A stretch of 64,000 nt of DNA from Microvelia longipes (taxonomy: Eukaryota > Arthropoda > Insecta > Hemiptera > Veliidae). Location: contig JACMZG010001913.1 in assembly GCA_018340805.1 (NCBI GenBank), positions 14,728,030-14,792,029 on the forward strand. The letters are read 5' to 3'. Under the pieces are notes generated by a model that made no database searches, was not told the DNA's origin, and saw nothing but the letters and a program-made list of their open reading frames with translations. Positions 21,916 through 34,059 of the stretch are shown in pieces; position 1 is the stretch's first letter; every line of letters starts with the position of its first letter. The position numbers and the translations under genes were made by a program.

Positions 21916-22712
21916 TTTTTGATTTTTTTTTCATTTATACATAAAGTATAAATCAAGAAAAGTCAAATTGCTCAGGTTTTATCTTTTTATTTAAGAAAAC
22001 ATAAATGCTAAATACACGATACATTAAAACCTTTTATCTAATAAACAAATATAATTTAAGGTCATAACCTAGATAGATATAAAGTTATGTTTATCGAGTT
22101 TAAGGGGTATTTTATACAATTTAAAGAGATATAGTTTATCTAGGGTTGAGTCCGTGATATTTTAGAATACATTATCCCTCGAGGGATATGTGTGTATAAT
22201 AGACAATTATCACAAGTTATACGATACGTAGTGTCGGTGTTGCGTAGCGTAGATATAAAGCAGTGTAGGCATAGGATGAACTTTATCCATTTTACCGCAC
22301 ACATACCTTACCGCAAATCTGACTATACCTTTCTAACATCAGATAACATCCCTTTACTTTATCCTTTCATATTACTTTTTTAGAATTTTCCACATCACAT
22401 TTCTTTCTGTTTTAAAGTAATGAATTTAATAAAGCCGACGGCTTATTATTAAGTAAATAATGCCCGTTTTATAGACTTTCGGTCAATCAGGGTATTCATC
22501 CCGCGAGAACCACCTTATGGCAGTTACATCCCCCCATTCTCTGTTCTATTAAATTTCGCAAAATCTCTTATAACTAATACTACCAAACTAACATAGACTA
22601 TTGATAAAAATTGAGAGCATATCAACGGCTGCGAACAGGGACCTCTAATGTCGACATTGAGTGCTTATACAATCACGACCACGGAGGTAGACAATATAAT
22701 TACATTTTTACT
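21916..22712. other. Unassigned sequence
   Basis: A 63-codon plus frame at 22192-22383 has no domain. The 22460-22700 stretch is less AT-rich but contains no long frame and no shared repeat. Not recognised. Confidence 0.35.
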
Positions 22713-22755
22713 AAGCACTAGTAAAAACTAGTGCTGATAGTAGTTTTTACTATCA
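22713..22755. repeat. Two adjacent short hairpins
   Basis: AGCACTAGTAAAAACTAGTG followed by CT forms a 9-bp stem. It overlaps CTGATAGTAGTTTTTACTATC followed by AG, which forms a second stem. Both loops are A/T-rich. Confidence 0.8.
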
Positions 22756-23600
22756 GTAAAAGTTAATGTTTTTATATAAGTTTTATTTAAAAAAAAAACA
22801 AATTAAAATTTAAGTGTTTATATTTATCGAAAGCTGAAGAAGCAATGTATGCATCAAGTTGTTAAGATTATCAGTAACAACTATAATTGTACGAAAAAAT
22901 ATACTTTTTGTAATAAGTTTATTGATTACTAACTGCGATTTGTGTGTATTCACATAGTGCTCTTACAGGTAAAAGACAATTGACAGACTTGATAGAAGGA
23001 ATCGCCTAGTGGTGATATTCCTGGGTGGTGTAATTCCATTTTTAACGTTTGATTGTTAATTTAAGTCATTAGTTTGAATTGATTATATTGTTACTTAATG
23101 GCTGGATTATTTTATAGATTATTTTAAAAAAAAATTCACGAAAGATGACAGTAATAAACAACGTGAGATGAACAGTATAAACTAAAAAGATTACTTATTT
23201 ACCAAACTGATTTAATCGAACCAAAAAAAAAAATTGTGCTTACAAAAAGCTTGATTTATAAAAATCTTTCTCTAGTTAATAATAAACGGATCTATTCTCT
23301 GAAGTAGCCTTCTTTGCTTATTAATCATACTGGAGACCTACACTAATCAATATCAGTTTCTCTTGTTTTTAACTCTCCAGTTTGAAGTTGCTGGCGCATA
23401 CTTAGTTCTAGGTTTTCGTCCTAAACTAGGGATAGTAATGAGAAACGGGTGATTAATCACCTAGCAAGTACACTAAATAGTTAGTCGTGTGATAGTTTTC
23501 AATACCTAATAACCCAAGAGTAGGTATTTTGTTTCTTATCCAAAGAGGAGTCTTGACTTTAAAACAGGGTTTTTAAGGATTAACAGGATCAAAAATTGCT
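22756..23600. other. Unassigned AT-rich spacer
   Basis: Nothing recognised on either strand. Confidence 0.4.
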
Positions 23601-23737
23601 CTTAGGAATTCACATATGTAAGGACTTGACATTTTTTCTCTTTAAAAAACAAGGAAAAATATACATATATGTATTTTATACAATATAATTTTGTTTGAGA
23701 GTCCTGAATTGTGCCTAAACCTTTGGCCATGAAATAA

Positions 23738-24099
23738 TCAGGTGTGTTTACGGCTATAAGGACAATGCGTAACAAGATGTCCATCCCTAGCATACCAAAG
23801 AGACACGATTTGGGACTGAGTTAGATTAATCCAGTCTGTGTGGTCCACTAGGTTTACGTTTAAACAACTACACCTACCTTTGGTGTCACACAGTGCTGAC
23901 CTTGTATCAGCATCAAAAACATAGGGATTATACATTTTTGTAAATATTTCAAAAATAATATATTTTCTCCTACTAATTAGGAGATTAATGTATATCTTTT
24001 TAAAAATGAAATTGAAGTACTTTGTGATTTTGTAAAGATGCCAACTACCTATTAAACATTCTCCACCCAACTTTTGAAATGTATGCGATTTTTTTATTA
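23738..24099 (-). pseudogene. Possible degraded coding segment, unknown
   Basis: A minus-strand frame runs from inside the family I element at 24115 to a stop at 23738. The part after about residue 62 (23738-23930) has the more protein-like composition: FDADTRSALCDTKG, CSCLNVNLVDHTDW, SQIVSLWYARDGHL. A second frame takes over at 23793 (MLGMDILLRIVLIAVN), which could mean a frameshift. The N-terminal part is transposon plus AT-rich filler. No family recognised; chance is possible. Confidence 0.2.
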
Positions 24100-24279
24100 T
24101 TATAGTACGACACACGGCTAAAATCAGTTGACAGCGCGGGAAAATAACGCGAGGGAGCCAGTGAGGTTATTCCTGGGTGTTAAACAACACCCTCAATTTC
24201 AAATCAGGCCAACCTTATTGGTTCCTCAGCACTATTTCCCACGCTGTCAACTGATTTTAGCCGTGTGTCGTACTATAAT
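24099..24279. mobile_element. Family I foldback element, copy 1 (~180 bp)
   Basis: Arms ATTATAGTACGACACACGGC, TAAAATCAGTTGACAGCG and their exact complement at 24243-24279. Pairing continues imperfectly inward (GGGAAAATAACGCGAGG against CCTCAGCACTATTTCCC). The centre has TGTTAAACAACACCCTCAA. The AT/TA ends are compatible with insertion into TA but do not prove it. Confidence 0.85.
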
Positions 24280-24359
24280 GTCAATTTAAAATTGTCTTTA
24301 AGACTATATTTTGCCTAGAACAAGTTAATTTTCTCTCGACAAATATCGTAATGGCAAGG

Positions 24360-24690
24360 CATAGTGGTTAATACTAAATACTGAAAATTGTTTCGAGCAT
24401 AATGACTGGTTCATACATACCAAACATGTTGTGTTTTGTTTACTACTTGTTTATAAAAGCACCAAACTGATAACTCACCTGAAACATAAACAATTTAAAT
24501 GTTAAATAAGAATGTAAACAACAATAAACAAGCTTAAGAAAACTAAAAACACCAAGTTGTAAACTTACGAGTGAATAAACTTATTTATTACGAGTGAATG
24601 TTTAGTGCTACTTCACAAGTGCAAGGACTCACATATTCGAAAATTGTAGATCAAGATCGACCGAGGCGATGTTAGAAAAAAAATTAGAAA
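24360..24690 (-). repeat. Family O, copy 1 (uninterrupted)
   Basis: On the minus strand it reads ATATGTGAGTCC, GAAGTAGCACTAAACATTC, CTTGGTGTTTTTAGTTTTCT, TAAGCTTGTTTATTGTTG, AACATTTAAATTGTTTATGT, GCTTTTATAAACAAGTAG. It is colinear with 34060-34760 except that this copy lacks the 496 bp insertion, so it works as a paralogous empty site. Confidence 0.8.
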
Positions 24691-24704
24691 ACATCGGGTA
24701 TGGA

Positions 24705-24955
24705 AAAATTGAGCACAACTATAGACCTAAAGACTGATTTTGTACTGTTTCAAGTTTCAAGAAGATATGATGATAAGAAACACACATACACAGACAACTT
24801 TGTAAAAACAACTAAGGAGGTCTTAAAAACTTCTGAAACGAATTAATAAATAAATAAATAAATATTGGTAAAATATAGTTTTCGGATTTTTTTTGCAAAC
24901 AAAATAATTCATCTATACACTTACTGTATAAATGAGGAAAACAAAAAATGTACAC
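24705..24955 (-). mobile_element. Family A fragment, distal end
   Basis: TATAGACCTAAAGACTGATT, ACAGACAACTTTGTAAAAAC, GGAGGTCTTAAAAACTTCTG, a (TAAA)n expansion at 24845-24863, then TTTTCGGATTTTTTTTGCAA and TATAAATGAGGAAAA. Confidence 0.8.
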
Positions 24956-25179
24956 ATCTTATAATCATAAGAATATTTTTGTTGTGTATGCCAGGTTATA
25001 GTATAAGATCTTGTATCCTATTCCTGGATAGAATAGGTTCCTTTCAAAGGAAACATTTCCAAAAAGAAAAAGAAATTTTTACAATAGGAAAGAATGGTTC
25101 AAATTAGATCTAAGTAAATATGTCACACCTAGCTCTATTTATGCCATAATACAATAAAAATAACCTAGTACAACTTTTT

Positions 25180-25440
25180 ATAATACGACACATGGCTAAA
25201 ACCACTACCTATTAAACATTCTCCACCCAACTTTTGAAATGTATGCGATTTTTTTATTATTATAGTACGACACATGGCTAAAACCACTTGACAGCGTGGG
25301 AAAATAATGCGAGGGAGCCAATGAGGTTAGTCCTGGTTGTTAAACCACGCCCTCAATTTCAAATCAGGCTAACCTTATTGGTTCCTCAATACTATTTTCT
25401 CGCGCTGTATTCGGTACGAGAATACTATTTTCTCGCGGGG
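25180..25440. mobile_element. Family I copy 2, with duplicated flank and rearranged right end
   Basis: A terminal scrap (25183-25205: ACGACACATGGCTAAAACCA) is followed by a ~55 bp flank identical to the flank left of copy 1 (TACCTATTAAACATTCTCCA). A second left arm starts at 25261. The right arm is cut after CGCGCTGTA. Next to it AATACTATTTTCTCGCG (25388 and 25421) and TATTCGGTAC occur twice, showing local duplication. Confidence 0.8.
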
Positions 25441-26689
25441 TACGTATTCGGTACCCCGAAACAGAATTTTGGTTTTTTTAAACATTCTCCACTATCCAAA
25501 ACATTTATGCATACACAAGACAAATCCATTATGGTACTCGCAGTGTTCTTCAGGACTCTTTGAAAACCCCCAAGTCGTTTTCATTAATAATATTCTTAAA
25601 AAATTAAACAAGCATTCAAACTTAATCAATATATTTGCGCTATAAAATAATTTTTTTAACAAAACTAAATGTTACAAAGAACAAGTAAATGTAGTAACAA
25701 TAAATTATTTATAAATCAAAAGTAATAATTTAACAAAGATTTCGTGCAACATAAAAACATATTACTTTTATTTTATTTATAATTTATTCAATTTTATTCC
25801 TTAGATTTTGTTATCGTTTTGTATAACCCTTATTTTTAGGGAAATCCTTCTTGTTATAAAAATAATTCTATGTATTTATTCAAATCTCTCTTTTTATAGC
25901 ATTTAAGGGTCAGAGTGACCGATGGGTAGCTTATCATTTTGAACACTAATAATTTTCAAATTTACGAGAGATAAAAAAGCAAGCGAATATTCTTAAAATG
26001 TACGTTATTAGTAGTACTTAATGAATTTCGTTTTGCTTCATAATTTGTTTTAAAGACGTACTGTCTTGTGTTATGTACTGTAAAGAGTACGTTAAAGAAC
26101 CTAAATATAAAAACAAAAAGATTTTATGTGTTATCGCCGTTTATTCAAATTTCTTTTCTCTATAAACAATTTCTTTGGATACACTAAAAACTTAAGTCTG
26201 TCTCTATCTATAGGTGTCCTTAGTAAAACTTAAAGACCACGAATGTTAGGCCAATGAAGTGTCCGGCCAAAGGTATTTGGGTAATGAAGGCCCAAGTGGG
26301 TAGGTAAACGTCTCAATGTGTTTTAGTGTGGCAGGTGTTAATTTAGAGTTAATAGATGTATAGCATACATCTCCCAAGCATTATGTTTCTTTTAGATTTA
26401 AACGAAATGATAATAATGTAAGCTTTATGACAGCACCCGTACTTAAAATGAATAATTTACTACTGATAAAGTATAAGGTGACAGAAGCCAAATTGCAATG
26501 GTAATGGAAGCGAGGGAAAGATGAAAACCACGTGTTAAATCATCTCGCAACAATGTCGGATTTATAATAGTTTTGGTTATATCATAGTAGTTGATTTGGA
26601 AAATAAATTCTCGCTTGTGGTTGTAGCATATTAAAATCAGTTTATGGAGTATTAATAATATTGACACATAATATAATTATATTAACACA
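25441..26689. other. Unassigned sequence
   Basis: 25475-25510 holds a diverged third echo of the family I flank (AAACATTCTCCACTATCC). The minus frame at 26443-26667 has no domain. 26215-26340 is less AT-rich but not recognised. Confidence 0.35.
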
Positions 26690-26699
26690 CAAGTATTAA

Positions 26700-27228
26700 T
26701 AATACTGAAACTAATATTGACACACACATAGTCGGCAACTTTATGAAAACGACGACTCGAGAAAAAATTCCCGAATCGGAAAAGAAAATTCATAAACGAG
26801 AAAAAAAGGTTTTGATCGATTTGAGATTCAGCACTATCTCAAATTGATGTTGATCTTACATGAGACCAACATTTGTGCAAAGCTTCATCTAATTTTCAGC
26901 AAAATTTCAATCTTTATCAAATAAATCGTTTACTTCATTTATATCTAATTGTTTAAATTTGATACAAATATATATAGCTTTATGTAATAAATAAAAGTAT
27001 ACTAAGTTTTGTTTCAATACGGTAAGTATATCTACGGTTTTTTGTTGAATCATAATAGTTAATCAGCATCAAGCTAGGTCAGTGATAGGATGGGTGATCG
27101 CTGGGAATGAAACAAATGATTTTACTTGTTGTAGTATATATTTTTTTTATAATATTTTGAGGATGAGGATAAGCGTCACGAATCCGGTGTGGTATAGAAA
27201 AGTTCCGAGGTATTTCGCACCAAGTTTT
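26700..27228 (+). mobile_element. Family A copy with 5S-like module, diverged near full span
   Basis: Distal end at 26700-26800 (GTCGGCAACTTTATGAAAAC, decayed). Then GATTTGAGATTCAGCACTAT and GTATACTAAGTTTTGTTTCA. The 5S-like part at 27036-27112 reads GGTTTTTTGTTGAATCATAA, TCAGCATCAAGCTAGGTCAG, then GGATGGGTGATCGCTGGGAA, which keeps the 5S C-box almost intact. The end is GTATAGAAAAGTTCCGAGGT. Confidence 0.85.
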
Positions 27229-28084
27229 TTTTAAGTTTATAGGAATAGTAAGAATTTACAGTTAAGAAAGACTTGAATATATTTATTTGTACAGGGTTTG
27301 GTAGAAATCCTTAACCATTTTTCTGAAGCTTTTTCATAAAATATACACCACAAACTCCTTGAAATCTAAGAGCACGGTTTCAGCTTTAAAAGCATAAGGA
27401 AAAATCTCTGAACATAACTGGTATTTCTTTTCGTAATAAATTTCTCGGAGTGCTTCAGGTCTCATAAAGCTTTATACTGCTTAAGTCATTTTTTTCACAA
27501 AAAACATCAGCAGTCAGAAAGTAAAAAGTATCTTAAGATATAAACCGTCTGTGAGTATGCTGTATACTACCTTCGTCCTTTCTGAATAGTTCAAGTTGTA
27601 AAAAGAATTCTACATCGTATACCTAGATAAGTTGAATATAAAAATGTGTGAAGGTTTCACATACAGTGAAAAGTAGTAGAATATATAAATCCCGCTTCAA
27701 TCATATATTCAGACATAACTTGCAACTGATAAAAAAGCGAAGTAGAAACAAAATTCAGTATTTATACAAAATGAGGCAGAGGCCTTCGAACCAAGGCCGA
27801 TTCGCGGCGTGGCCCGGCAACTGCTTTGCAGACCTTCTTCCCACTCAAAAGATGTCACTAGAGTATTGGATGTTTCTTATTATTAGTTGATAAATTAATA
27901 TATTTTATTAAACACAATTTTTCCATGGATTTAGTGATGTTTTATCATGTGAGCCGTGCGACTTATTAGAACTGGGGCCACTTCTTGTACTAAATGATTG
28001 GGATAGTAGGATAAACCAGGATAGAGATATGGGATCTCCTCCACAAGTCCTCCATTCCCTTTAGCAACATTAAACCCAGAAAGT
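27229..28084. other. Unassigned sequence with a small GC-rich patch
   Basis: 27778-27835 is locally GC-rich (GAGGCCTTCGAACCAAGGCC, GATTCGCGGCGTGGCCCGGC) and vaguely recalls family E, but no perfect three-base-loop hairpin is present. The plus frame at 27648-27890 crosses it and has no domain. Confidence 0.35.
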
Positions 28085-28290
28085 TATACACACAGAGCCT
28101 GAACTCACTCTGACCTTCAATTAATTCCGGAATTAATTAAAAGTCAGAGTTAGTTCAGGCTCTGTCAGCGCCCTGATGAGTTAGACGTAACGAAACAGAG
28201 TGGGGCATGACATTATGCCGAGCTATCAATGATGAAGAATCTCGAATGATGGAACAGTTCCCAGATGTAGCATTGCATTTTGCTAGCAAA
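28085..28290. mobile_element. Family D copy 2, one arm plus centre
   Basis: The centre is an imperfect hairpin (28093-28163: AGAGCCTGAACTCACTCTGA against its complement). It is followed by CAGCGCCCTGATGAGTTAGA, CGTAACGAAACAGAGTGG, GATGGAACAGTTCCCAGATG and TAGCATTGCATTTTGCTAG. The left arm and outer right end are missing. Confidence 0.8.
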
Positions 28291-28489
28291 ATTATATTGT
28301 ATAAAAATACATTTTACAATTGTTTATTTATGGTTTTGTTTTATTTTCGTTCGAATAAATTATTTTAAATTACAATATAAGTGGTAATTTATGAAACATG
28401 CTCCTTTTCTACGTCTCAAAAAGCAATACTGCTTTAACTTGGAGATGTAGTTTTAATTATTCAATATTTTTATCGTTTACTTTATTATA
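28291..28489. other. Unassigned short spacer
   Basis: Nothing recognised. Confidence 0.4.
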
Positions 28490-28645
28490 AGCAGTTGCGC
28501 TCTACTCGACTGAGCAATCGTAAGAACGGGGCTAGCACATCACTATTAGTACTTGATGGGCAAAAAATTGACCCACATCTCCACTTCCGTCATAAGGACC
28601 ACCTCTCATAAGGGTCATTTAAAAAAAAATCGTTAAAAATCGAGA
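28490..28645 (-). mobile_element. tRNA-like A-box fragment joined to a family G end
   Basis: The minus strand has ATTGCTCAGTCGAGTAGAGC, close to a tRNA D arm/A box, but no B box follows. Next to it CTTCCGTCATAAGGACCACC and TCATAAGGGTCATTT match the G end. Confidence 0.55.
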
Positions 28646-30461
28646 TAAAAATTATATTTTAGAGGCAATTTTATATTTTTATATTTGTTAATTTCAAAGG
28701 TGTTTCCCTAAATTGACAGGGTTTTTGTATTTGAAAATGAACACTGAAGATATTATGTATCCTGAAGTTTTCGTATAAAGGTTAGTGAGGTAAACACCTG
28801 GTCTCAAACATACGTATGGAAATCCACGCGTTAAACTCTAGACTTAAAGAAACACCCATCCATTTGTTTTATTACTTTAAAGGGGGTTTTGTGTTTTATG
28901 CGAAATGTAGCTAATTTTATACGAGAGTGAGCACAGGTGTTCTCAAAACATCGCATTTTTCTTTTGTTTAATAACAAAGGAACGTAGCATATTAACATCA
29001 TAACATTTCTTGCTTTTATTCGGTTCATGTATTTTTATAAAACTTTTAAGTCTTTACGGCTTTAAGTTAGACTTGAATTAGATTTGAAGAACATATTAGT
29101 ATTTGTTTTTATCAGGAAATATTTTAACAAATTTATCCCGTTTAAAAAAGGGTAAAACTATTATTGGTATAAAAAATAACTTTATTGCTACATTAAAAAA
29201 AAACAAAGGATACAAAAGTAAGAAAGAATAAATTAGATTAATTTCATCATATATGTTTAGGTTTTATAAATATTATAATCATGGAGATGGCTCTCAGCAG
29301 ACATTTGCTTTGAACGGGATCCTGTTTTAATGTCGATATAAAAATAAGGAATATTATTGATAAAGATTTAAGTTATTAAAAAATAGCACGTATTTTACTT
29401 AATTCCATCAATTCAATTCTACTAAACATTGTTTACAAAGCTTAGTGGAATTGAAAGAAGTGTCAAAAATTGAAAAAACTTGGTTTTGCGATCATGATCG
29501 AAGCAAAAGTTTACATACTATTCAGCCTCTAAAAACTAGCTCTGCGAAAAACCTATTTATAAAATGTGCACAAAAAATAAATGCATTCATTTGATTAAAA
29601 CAATTTTACAAGTTATGTAAATCATCCTAGCGTGTGTAAGTCAAAAAATCGTAACAGCTTCAGAAACGAAGCTAAACACATTTTCTATTAAATATTTTTT
29701 GGTACAAAAAAGAAGATTGGTCTATTTAAATCTGTATGATTTAAACTCCACGACTTTGACGTCAATAAATAATTTATTTACTTCATGGATGAGTAGGAAG
29801 AGGATTTTCATTTAATAACACGCTTGACCAGCTCTATTCCTATTATACTCTATGGAAATAACATTTCAATGCAGTCATATAGGCTTGTGTTGAAACCTTT
29901 TTATTTTATAAATTCATTTTATTTATTGGATACATTATATGAATAACTTTTGGTTCATAATTAATTAAAAATATATTTTTTTAAACGACCATTTATTACA
30001 AGAATAACACTATGTGTCAAAAAGATTTAGCGTTAATCAAAAGAATTTTATATTTTATTTTATATTTTGTTTTTGTTTTTTATTTTGTAATATAATTTAT
30101 TTTGTTTATATTTTTTGATTAAAAGCCTTTAATCAAAATCACTCAGGGTAACATTCAGAGTTATAGTGATATATTACTAGCATTATATATACATGATATA
30201 TAGCATTATATTATAGTGATTAATATATACTAGCATAGAGATATATTACTACAGGGGCCATATTAGTTGCATTATGAAACATTGAAAAAGTAACCTGACT
30301 AACTTTGCTAAAAATATAATCAAATAATCAGTACAAAATTACAATAACGTATATAGTAGAACAATTAAATTACAAATCAAAACACAAAACAATGTTAGGG
30401 AAACCGAAAACAATTGATTTATTATAACCTTATTTCACTCTCGGAGAAGGTTCAATAAGGT
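28646..30461. other. Unassigned AT-rich spacer
   Basis: The minus frame at 28831-29028 has no domain. 30055-30120 is TTTTATATTTTG-type low complexity. 30176-30240 holds irregular ATATA/AGCATT repeats. Nothing else was recognised. Confidence 0.4.
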
Positions 30462-30575
30462 TATACAGACCCCTGAGAGCCCCAAAATAATGTTTCAGGC
30501 CTCTCAATGTATTGAGAGAGGCTATGCCCTTCTAGTATATGTCTCAATGGATACAAGTATCAAGAGAGCATACCC
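30462..30575 (+). repeat. Family H repeat, copy 2
   Basis: Colinear with 8150-8260. Includes a hairpin GCCTCTCAATGTATTGAGAG followed by AGGC, then TATGCCCTTCTAGTATATGT. Confidence 0.7.
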
Positions 30576-30934
30576 CTTGTAAATCCACTGATAACAGAGA
30601 TGTTAGGCCGTAAACCAGTCCCTCCAACCTAGCAAATCTATATTTTATAGTTTAAGAACATTAACTATTAAAACTTATTAAGAGTTCAATAGACCAATGT
30701 TCAAATAAAGCTACAAATAAAATTTTTAAATTTATACATTGTAAGGATTATATCTTAACTTTGTTTTAATAAATATTTTATTCGTAAGTTGAACAATTGT
30801 TAATTTTACCTAATACTTATAATGTTATAAATAAAAATATTGTTTTTAACATGAACTTTAACATAAAGTAAAATACTATTAATAAAAAAAAAACGCTTCA
30901 AAATATTGTATATTTTGCTACGAATTGTGCTCCT
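30576..30934. other. Unassigned AT-rich spacer
   Basis: Nothing recognised on either strand. Confidence 0.4.
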
Positions 30935-30949
30935 CTATTACACACACAC

Positions 30950-30999
<50 letters not shown>

Positions 31000-31021
31000 A
31001 ATATATATATATATATATTAA

Positions 31022-31069
<48 letters not shown>

Positions 31070-31122
31070 TATATTATATATATTATATTCACACACACAC
31101 ACACATATATATATTATATATT
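30935..31122. repeat. Compound (CA)n/(TA)n microsatellite
   Basis: (CA)n, then long interrupted (TA)n, then (CA)n again at 31091-31106. The 69-codon frame across it is an artefact. Confidence 0.95.
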
Positions 31123-31132
31123 ACAACACAAT

Positions 31133-31384
31133 AGGCTTCAAATAGTATAAGTTAGGTCTTCCAAGGGCAACTGCATCAGTGTTTATGATGATTCCGTCGT
31201 TTCGCTTCCACTATTGCTGTCATCTTTAAGTATGTCAGTAAAAAAGAAATGAACAGTAAAGCAAAAAATTCAGTTTTTGTAATGCATTGTGTATTCATCC
31301 ATGATGTCCTACATCTCTGGAGATGCCTCCAACAGTTAAAGTGAAGCTTAGGATTCGTCATCTACATTGACCTACTAAATCCTT

Positions 31385-31386
<2 letters not shown>
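31133..31386. mobile_element. Family C palindrome, copy 4 (diverged)
   Basis: Left arm AGTTAGGTCTTCCAAGG and TTTCGCTTCCACTATTGCTG. Right arm ATGATGTCCTACATCTCTGG, AGATGCCTCCAACAGTTAAA, GTGAAGC. The GAAA of the core is lost, so this is the most decayed C copy. Confidence 0.8.
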
Positions 31387-31387
<1 letters not shown>

Positions 31388-31441
<54 letters not shown>

Positions 31442-31461
31442 ATATATATATATATACTATA
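31388..31461. repeat. (TA)n microsatellite
   Basis: Interrupted (TA)n directly after family C copy 4. Confidence 0.95.
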
Positions 31462-31688
31462 TAAACATTAAAATTAATAAAGAATATTATAAAAAAAAAT
31501 AATAAAAATTTTCATTAAGCATTAAGAGGATAAAAAGAGAGAAAATCGTTAACGAAGAGGTTTCGTGTTGTATCTAGCATCTATCTATGCAGATACAGGT
31601 GTCTCTTTGTAAAGAGGAAGGTGAGGTATACCTAACTTTAAATATAAAATAAAAAAAACTTTTATCTCATATGTTTGTAAATTTAAGT

Positions 31689-31689
<1 letters not shown>

Positions 31690-31777
<88 letters not shown>

Positions 31778-31890
31778 GAAGTCAATGAGAATCGAACCCC
31801 CCCCCCCCTACACTCCCACTCTTAAATACCGTTATCCGAACAACCTCATAAGCGTCATTTTCATTATGAAAATTTGCTAAAAATCCACTG
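31690..31890. mobile_element. (TA)n tract with family G end and a 12-base C run
   Basis: (TA)n at 31690-31775, then ACAGGAAGTCAATGAGAATC, a run of 12 C, CACTCCCACTCTTAAATACC, GTTATCCGAACAACCTCATA and TTATGAAAATTTGCTAAAAA. This is the right part of family G. The minus strand has GGTTCGATTCTC, which resembles a pol III B box. Confidence 0.75.
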
Positions 31891-32459
31891 TAGTGACTAT
31901 TTTTATAATAAAATGTAAATTTTACGAGCTATAAATTTTAATAGATTTCAGAAGGAGTCGACTATATAAGCTAAATTTTACAATGAAAGTAAGAATCATT
32001 AAAGAAAGTAGTTAAAAAAATAAATCAAATCTGAAACAGACTCTTCTTCACAGCTCTCTAGTAAGGGATATTCTCTACATTAATTAGATTTAAGGGAATT
32101 GTAATTATTATTAAATAAAGAGGAATTAAAAAAATATAAGTTTATGTAAAAAGGTTATAGAGGGGTTTTTTAAAAAAAACAAATGTTCAGTGAGGTTAAT
32201 TATGATACAAAAATTAATTAATTAATTAAAATAAAAATAAAATGTTCAAGAGGAAAACCAGAAAGTTATAGTAGTACGTTTAAACACAATTTATAATTTT
32301 TTGAAAGTGTTATAAATAGAGAACACGAGAACAGGAATGTCTTAATCATTATCAGCATATTTTGAGTATGGGTAAAATTATATTACTTACACAAGTGTTT
32401 AAGGTTTATCTAAGTGTAAAGTGTAATGATAACGTGACAAAGAAATATAGGAAGTGGGA
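31891..32459. other. Unassigned AT-rich spacer
   Basis: Nothing recognised on either strand. Confidence 0.4.
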
Positions 32460-32720
32460 GGTAACAAGGGTTGTAAAATACGAGGTTAGAGGGTGAGAGA
32501 CTGCAGTAAGGGGGAAAACCTTACGGTTACCTTACCTCGTACTGTATTTGGATGAGTAGAGCCAGACTGTGTGTTTTAACCCAGAGATTTCATGAGTGTC
32601 TACTGGGATTCTAACCTTTTAACTCTACTACCTAGAGGGGGATGAGATGAGCTAATATTACGCGCAAACTCTGCGCATTCCCACCCTCTGAGCAACCACC
32701 TAAAATTTTCCCTTATTTCC
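32460..32720. other. Less AT-rich unrecognised block, possible SINE remains
   Basis: Purine-rich start (AGGAAGTGGGAGGTAACAAG). The minus strand carries TAGTAGAGTTAAAAGG close to GGTTAGAATCCC, reminiscent of pol III A and B boxes but too close together for a tRNA. No open frame. Confidence 0.35.
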
Positions 32721-33049
32721 CCAAGTTTTAAAAAAGGGGTACGTCAGTCAAATATGATGGCAAGTCTGACTTCTTGATTCGCTTTGTTTATTTTATTTTT
32801 TAGTAAGTGATATTAAAAAAAAATACCTTTCAGTAATCGATATAAAAAATACAGCGTTATATTTTAAACTATATCAAGTTAATAATAAGTTGTATTTATT
32901 AATTTTATTCCAGAAAAACCGAAACTACTAATACTTGCTTACTACTTTTATTAATACATATTCAATTGAAGCAGGTGTACAATTTTTATTACTAAAAGGG
33001 TCGATTATAGATACTAACGCCACATGAAAAAATTAGGTAAGAGGTACCT

Positions 33050-33960
33050 AGGAACATGTTCTCACTTTATCGGATTTTCTTAAGTTTATACAAGTCATTA
33101 GATAAATAATTAACTAATGCTGATATAATTTTGGAAATTTGCTGCGTCACAAACAATATTTTCTCGACAGCACAACTTTGTTATTAATTAAAATTTAATA
33201 TTTGTACCAGTTTCAACTCAGTAGCAAAAATATACTGGGATCTACGATGACAAAAGACTGACAGACACACAGACAGACAACTTCGTGAAATTTTATTCAA
33301 AGAAAATTCGCTAGAAAGACAGGCAAATTTGTTTGTCTTGTGTGTGCATATGTGACTGTGTGTGTGTCTATTATGATCGGCGCTTCTAGTGTATTTATGC
33401 GAGGAAAATGAAGCATACAAAAATTAATCTTTAGGTCTAGTGTATTTGGTCTATCTTAGGTCTATCTTTAGTCTATAATTTTTTACTTAATCTATCTTTA
33501 AGGCAACGTAATTTTTGACTTAACATATTTAGCACTCATGTAGTACTATATAAGGCCAACAAATGTGCTATTTTTCAATTAATTATCAACAATGGTTCAA
33601 TTTTTATCGAACGACATGTTTTATAAAAAGTTGTTAAAAACAAAAAATAATTTGAATGATTTGAAACTAGGTATAAGTGTATCTCTCTAAGTAATAAATA
33701 CGCATATAAGTTTTTTTTTAATAGGTTAGAATATCTGGGGTTTATATTCGATCACAAATGTTAAGCAGCATCGGGTGTATCAGTGCCTGGATGGGTTACG
33801 GAAGAGAAAAACCACAAAGTATTCGTAAAAGTTATGTCTATTCGTGTGTGTCTAGTAGTATCGTATTTCCCAGTGTACTCATGCTAGAGTGTTAAAACTT
33901 GGTACAAAATTGAACATTTAGGTCTAGTTGAGCAAATCGAAATCATTTTTCCGTACCAAA
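33050..33960 (+). mobile_element. Cluster of family A pieces, including a good 5S-like module
   Basis: 33120-33300 is an antisense distal piece (GACAGACACACAGACAGACA). 33345-33420 and 33820-33920 are sense distal pieces (GTGTGTCTATTATGATCGGC; GTGTGTCTAGTAGTATCGTA). At 33737-33802 the 5S-like part reads GGGGTTTATATTCGATCACA, AATGTTAAGCAGCATCGGGT, GTGCCTGGATGGGTTACGG, the closest match here to 5S including the GATCAC lead-in to box A. The order implies head-to-tail copies. Confidence 0.8.
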
Positions 33961-34059
33961 TTTTTTATGCTTTTTTTATTATTTTTAATACTAAAAACAA
34001 TAATACTAAAAATAACAATTTTTTATAATTTTTTTGACATCACCTTAAACAAGTCGATC

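Noticed and set aside
24099..24279. Assignment of family I to Tc1/mariner
   Set aside because: Ends are compatible with a TA target, but the flank cannot be separated from the inverted repeat, so the superfamily is left open.
25288..25563. 91-codon plus frame
   Set aside because: Begins inside family I copy 2 and crosses the locally duplicated words; no domain.
31797..31808. 12-base C run as a G-quadruplex/i-motif or regulatory site
   Set aside because: A single run next to a (TA)n tract inside a family G end; slippage or sequencing error is a simpler explanation.
33737..33802. Functional 5S rRNA gene
   Set aside because: Only about half of 5S is recognisable, with many substitutions, and the same module lies inside family A at many places.
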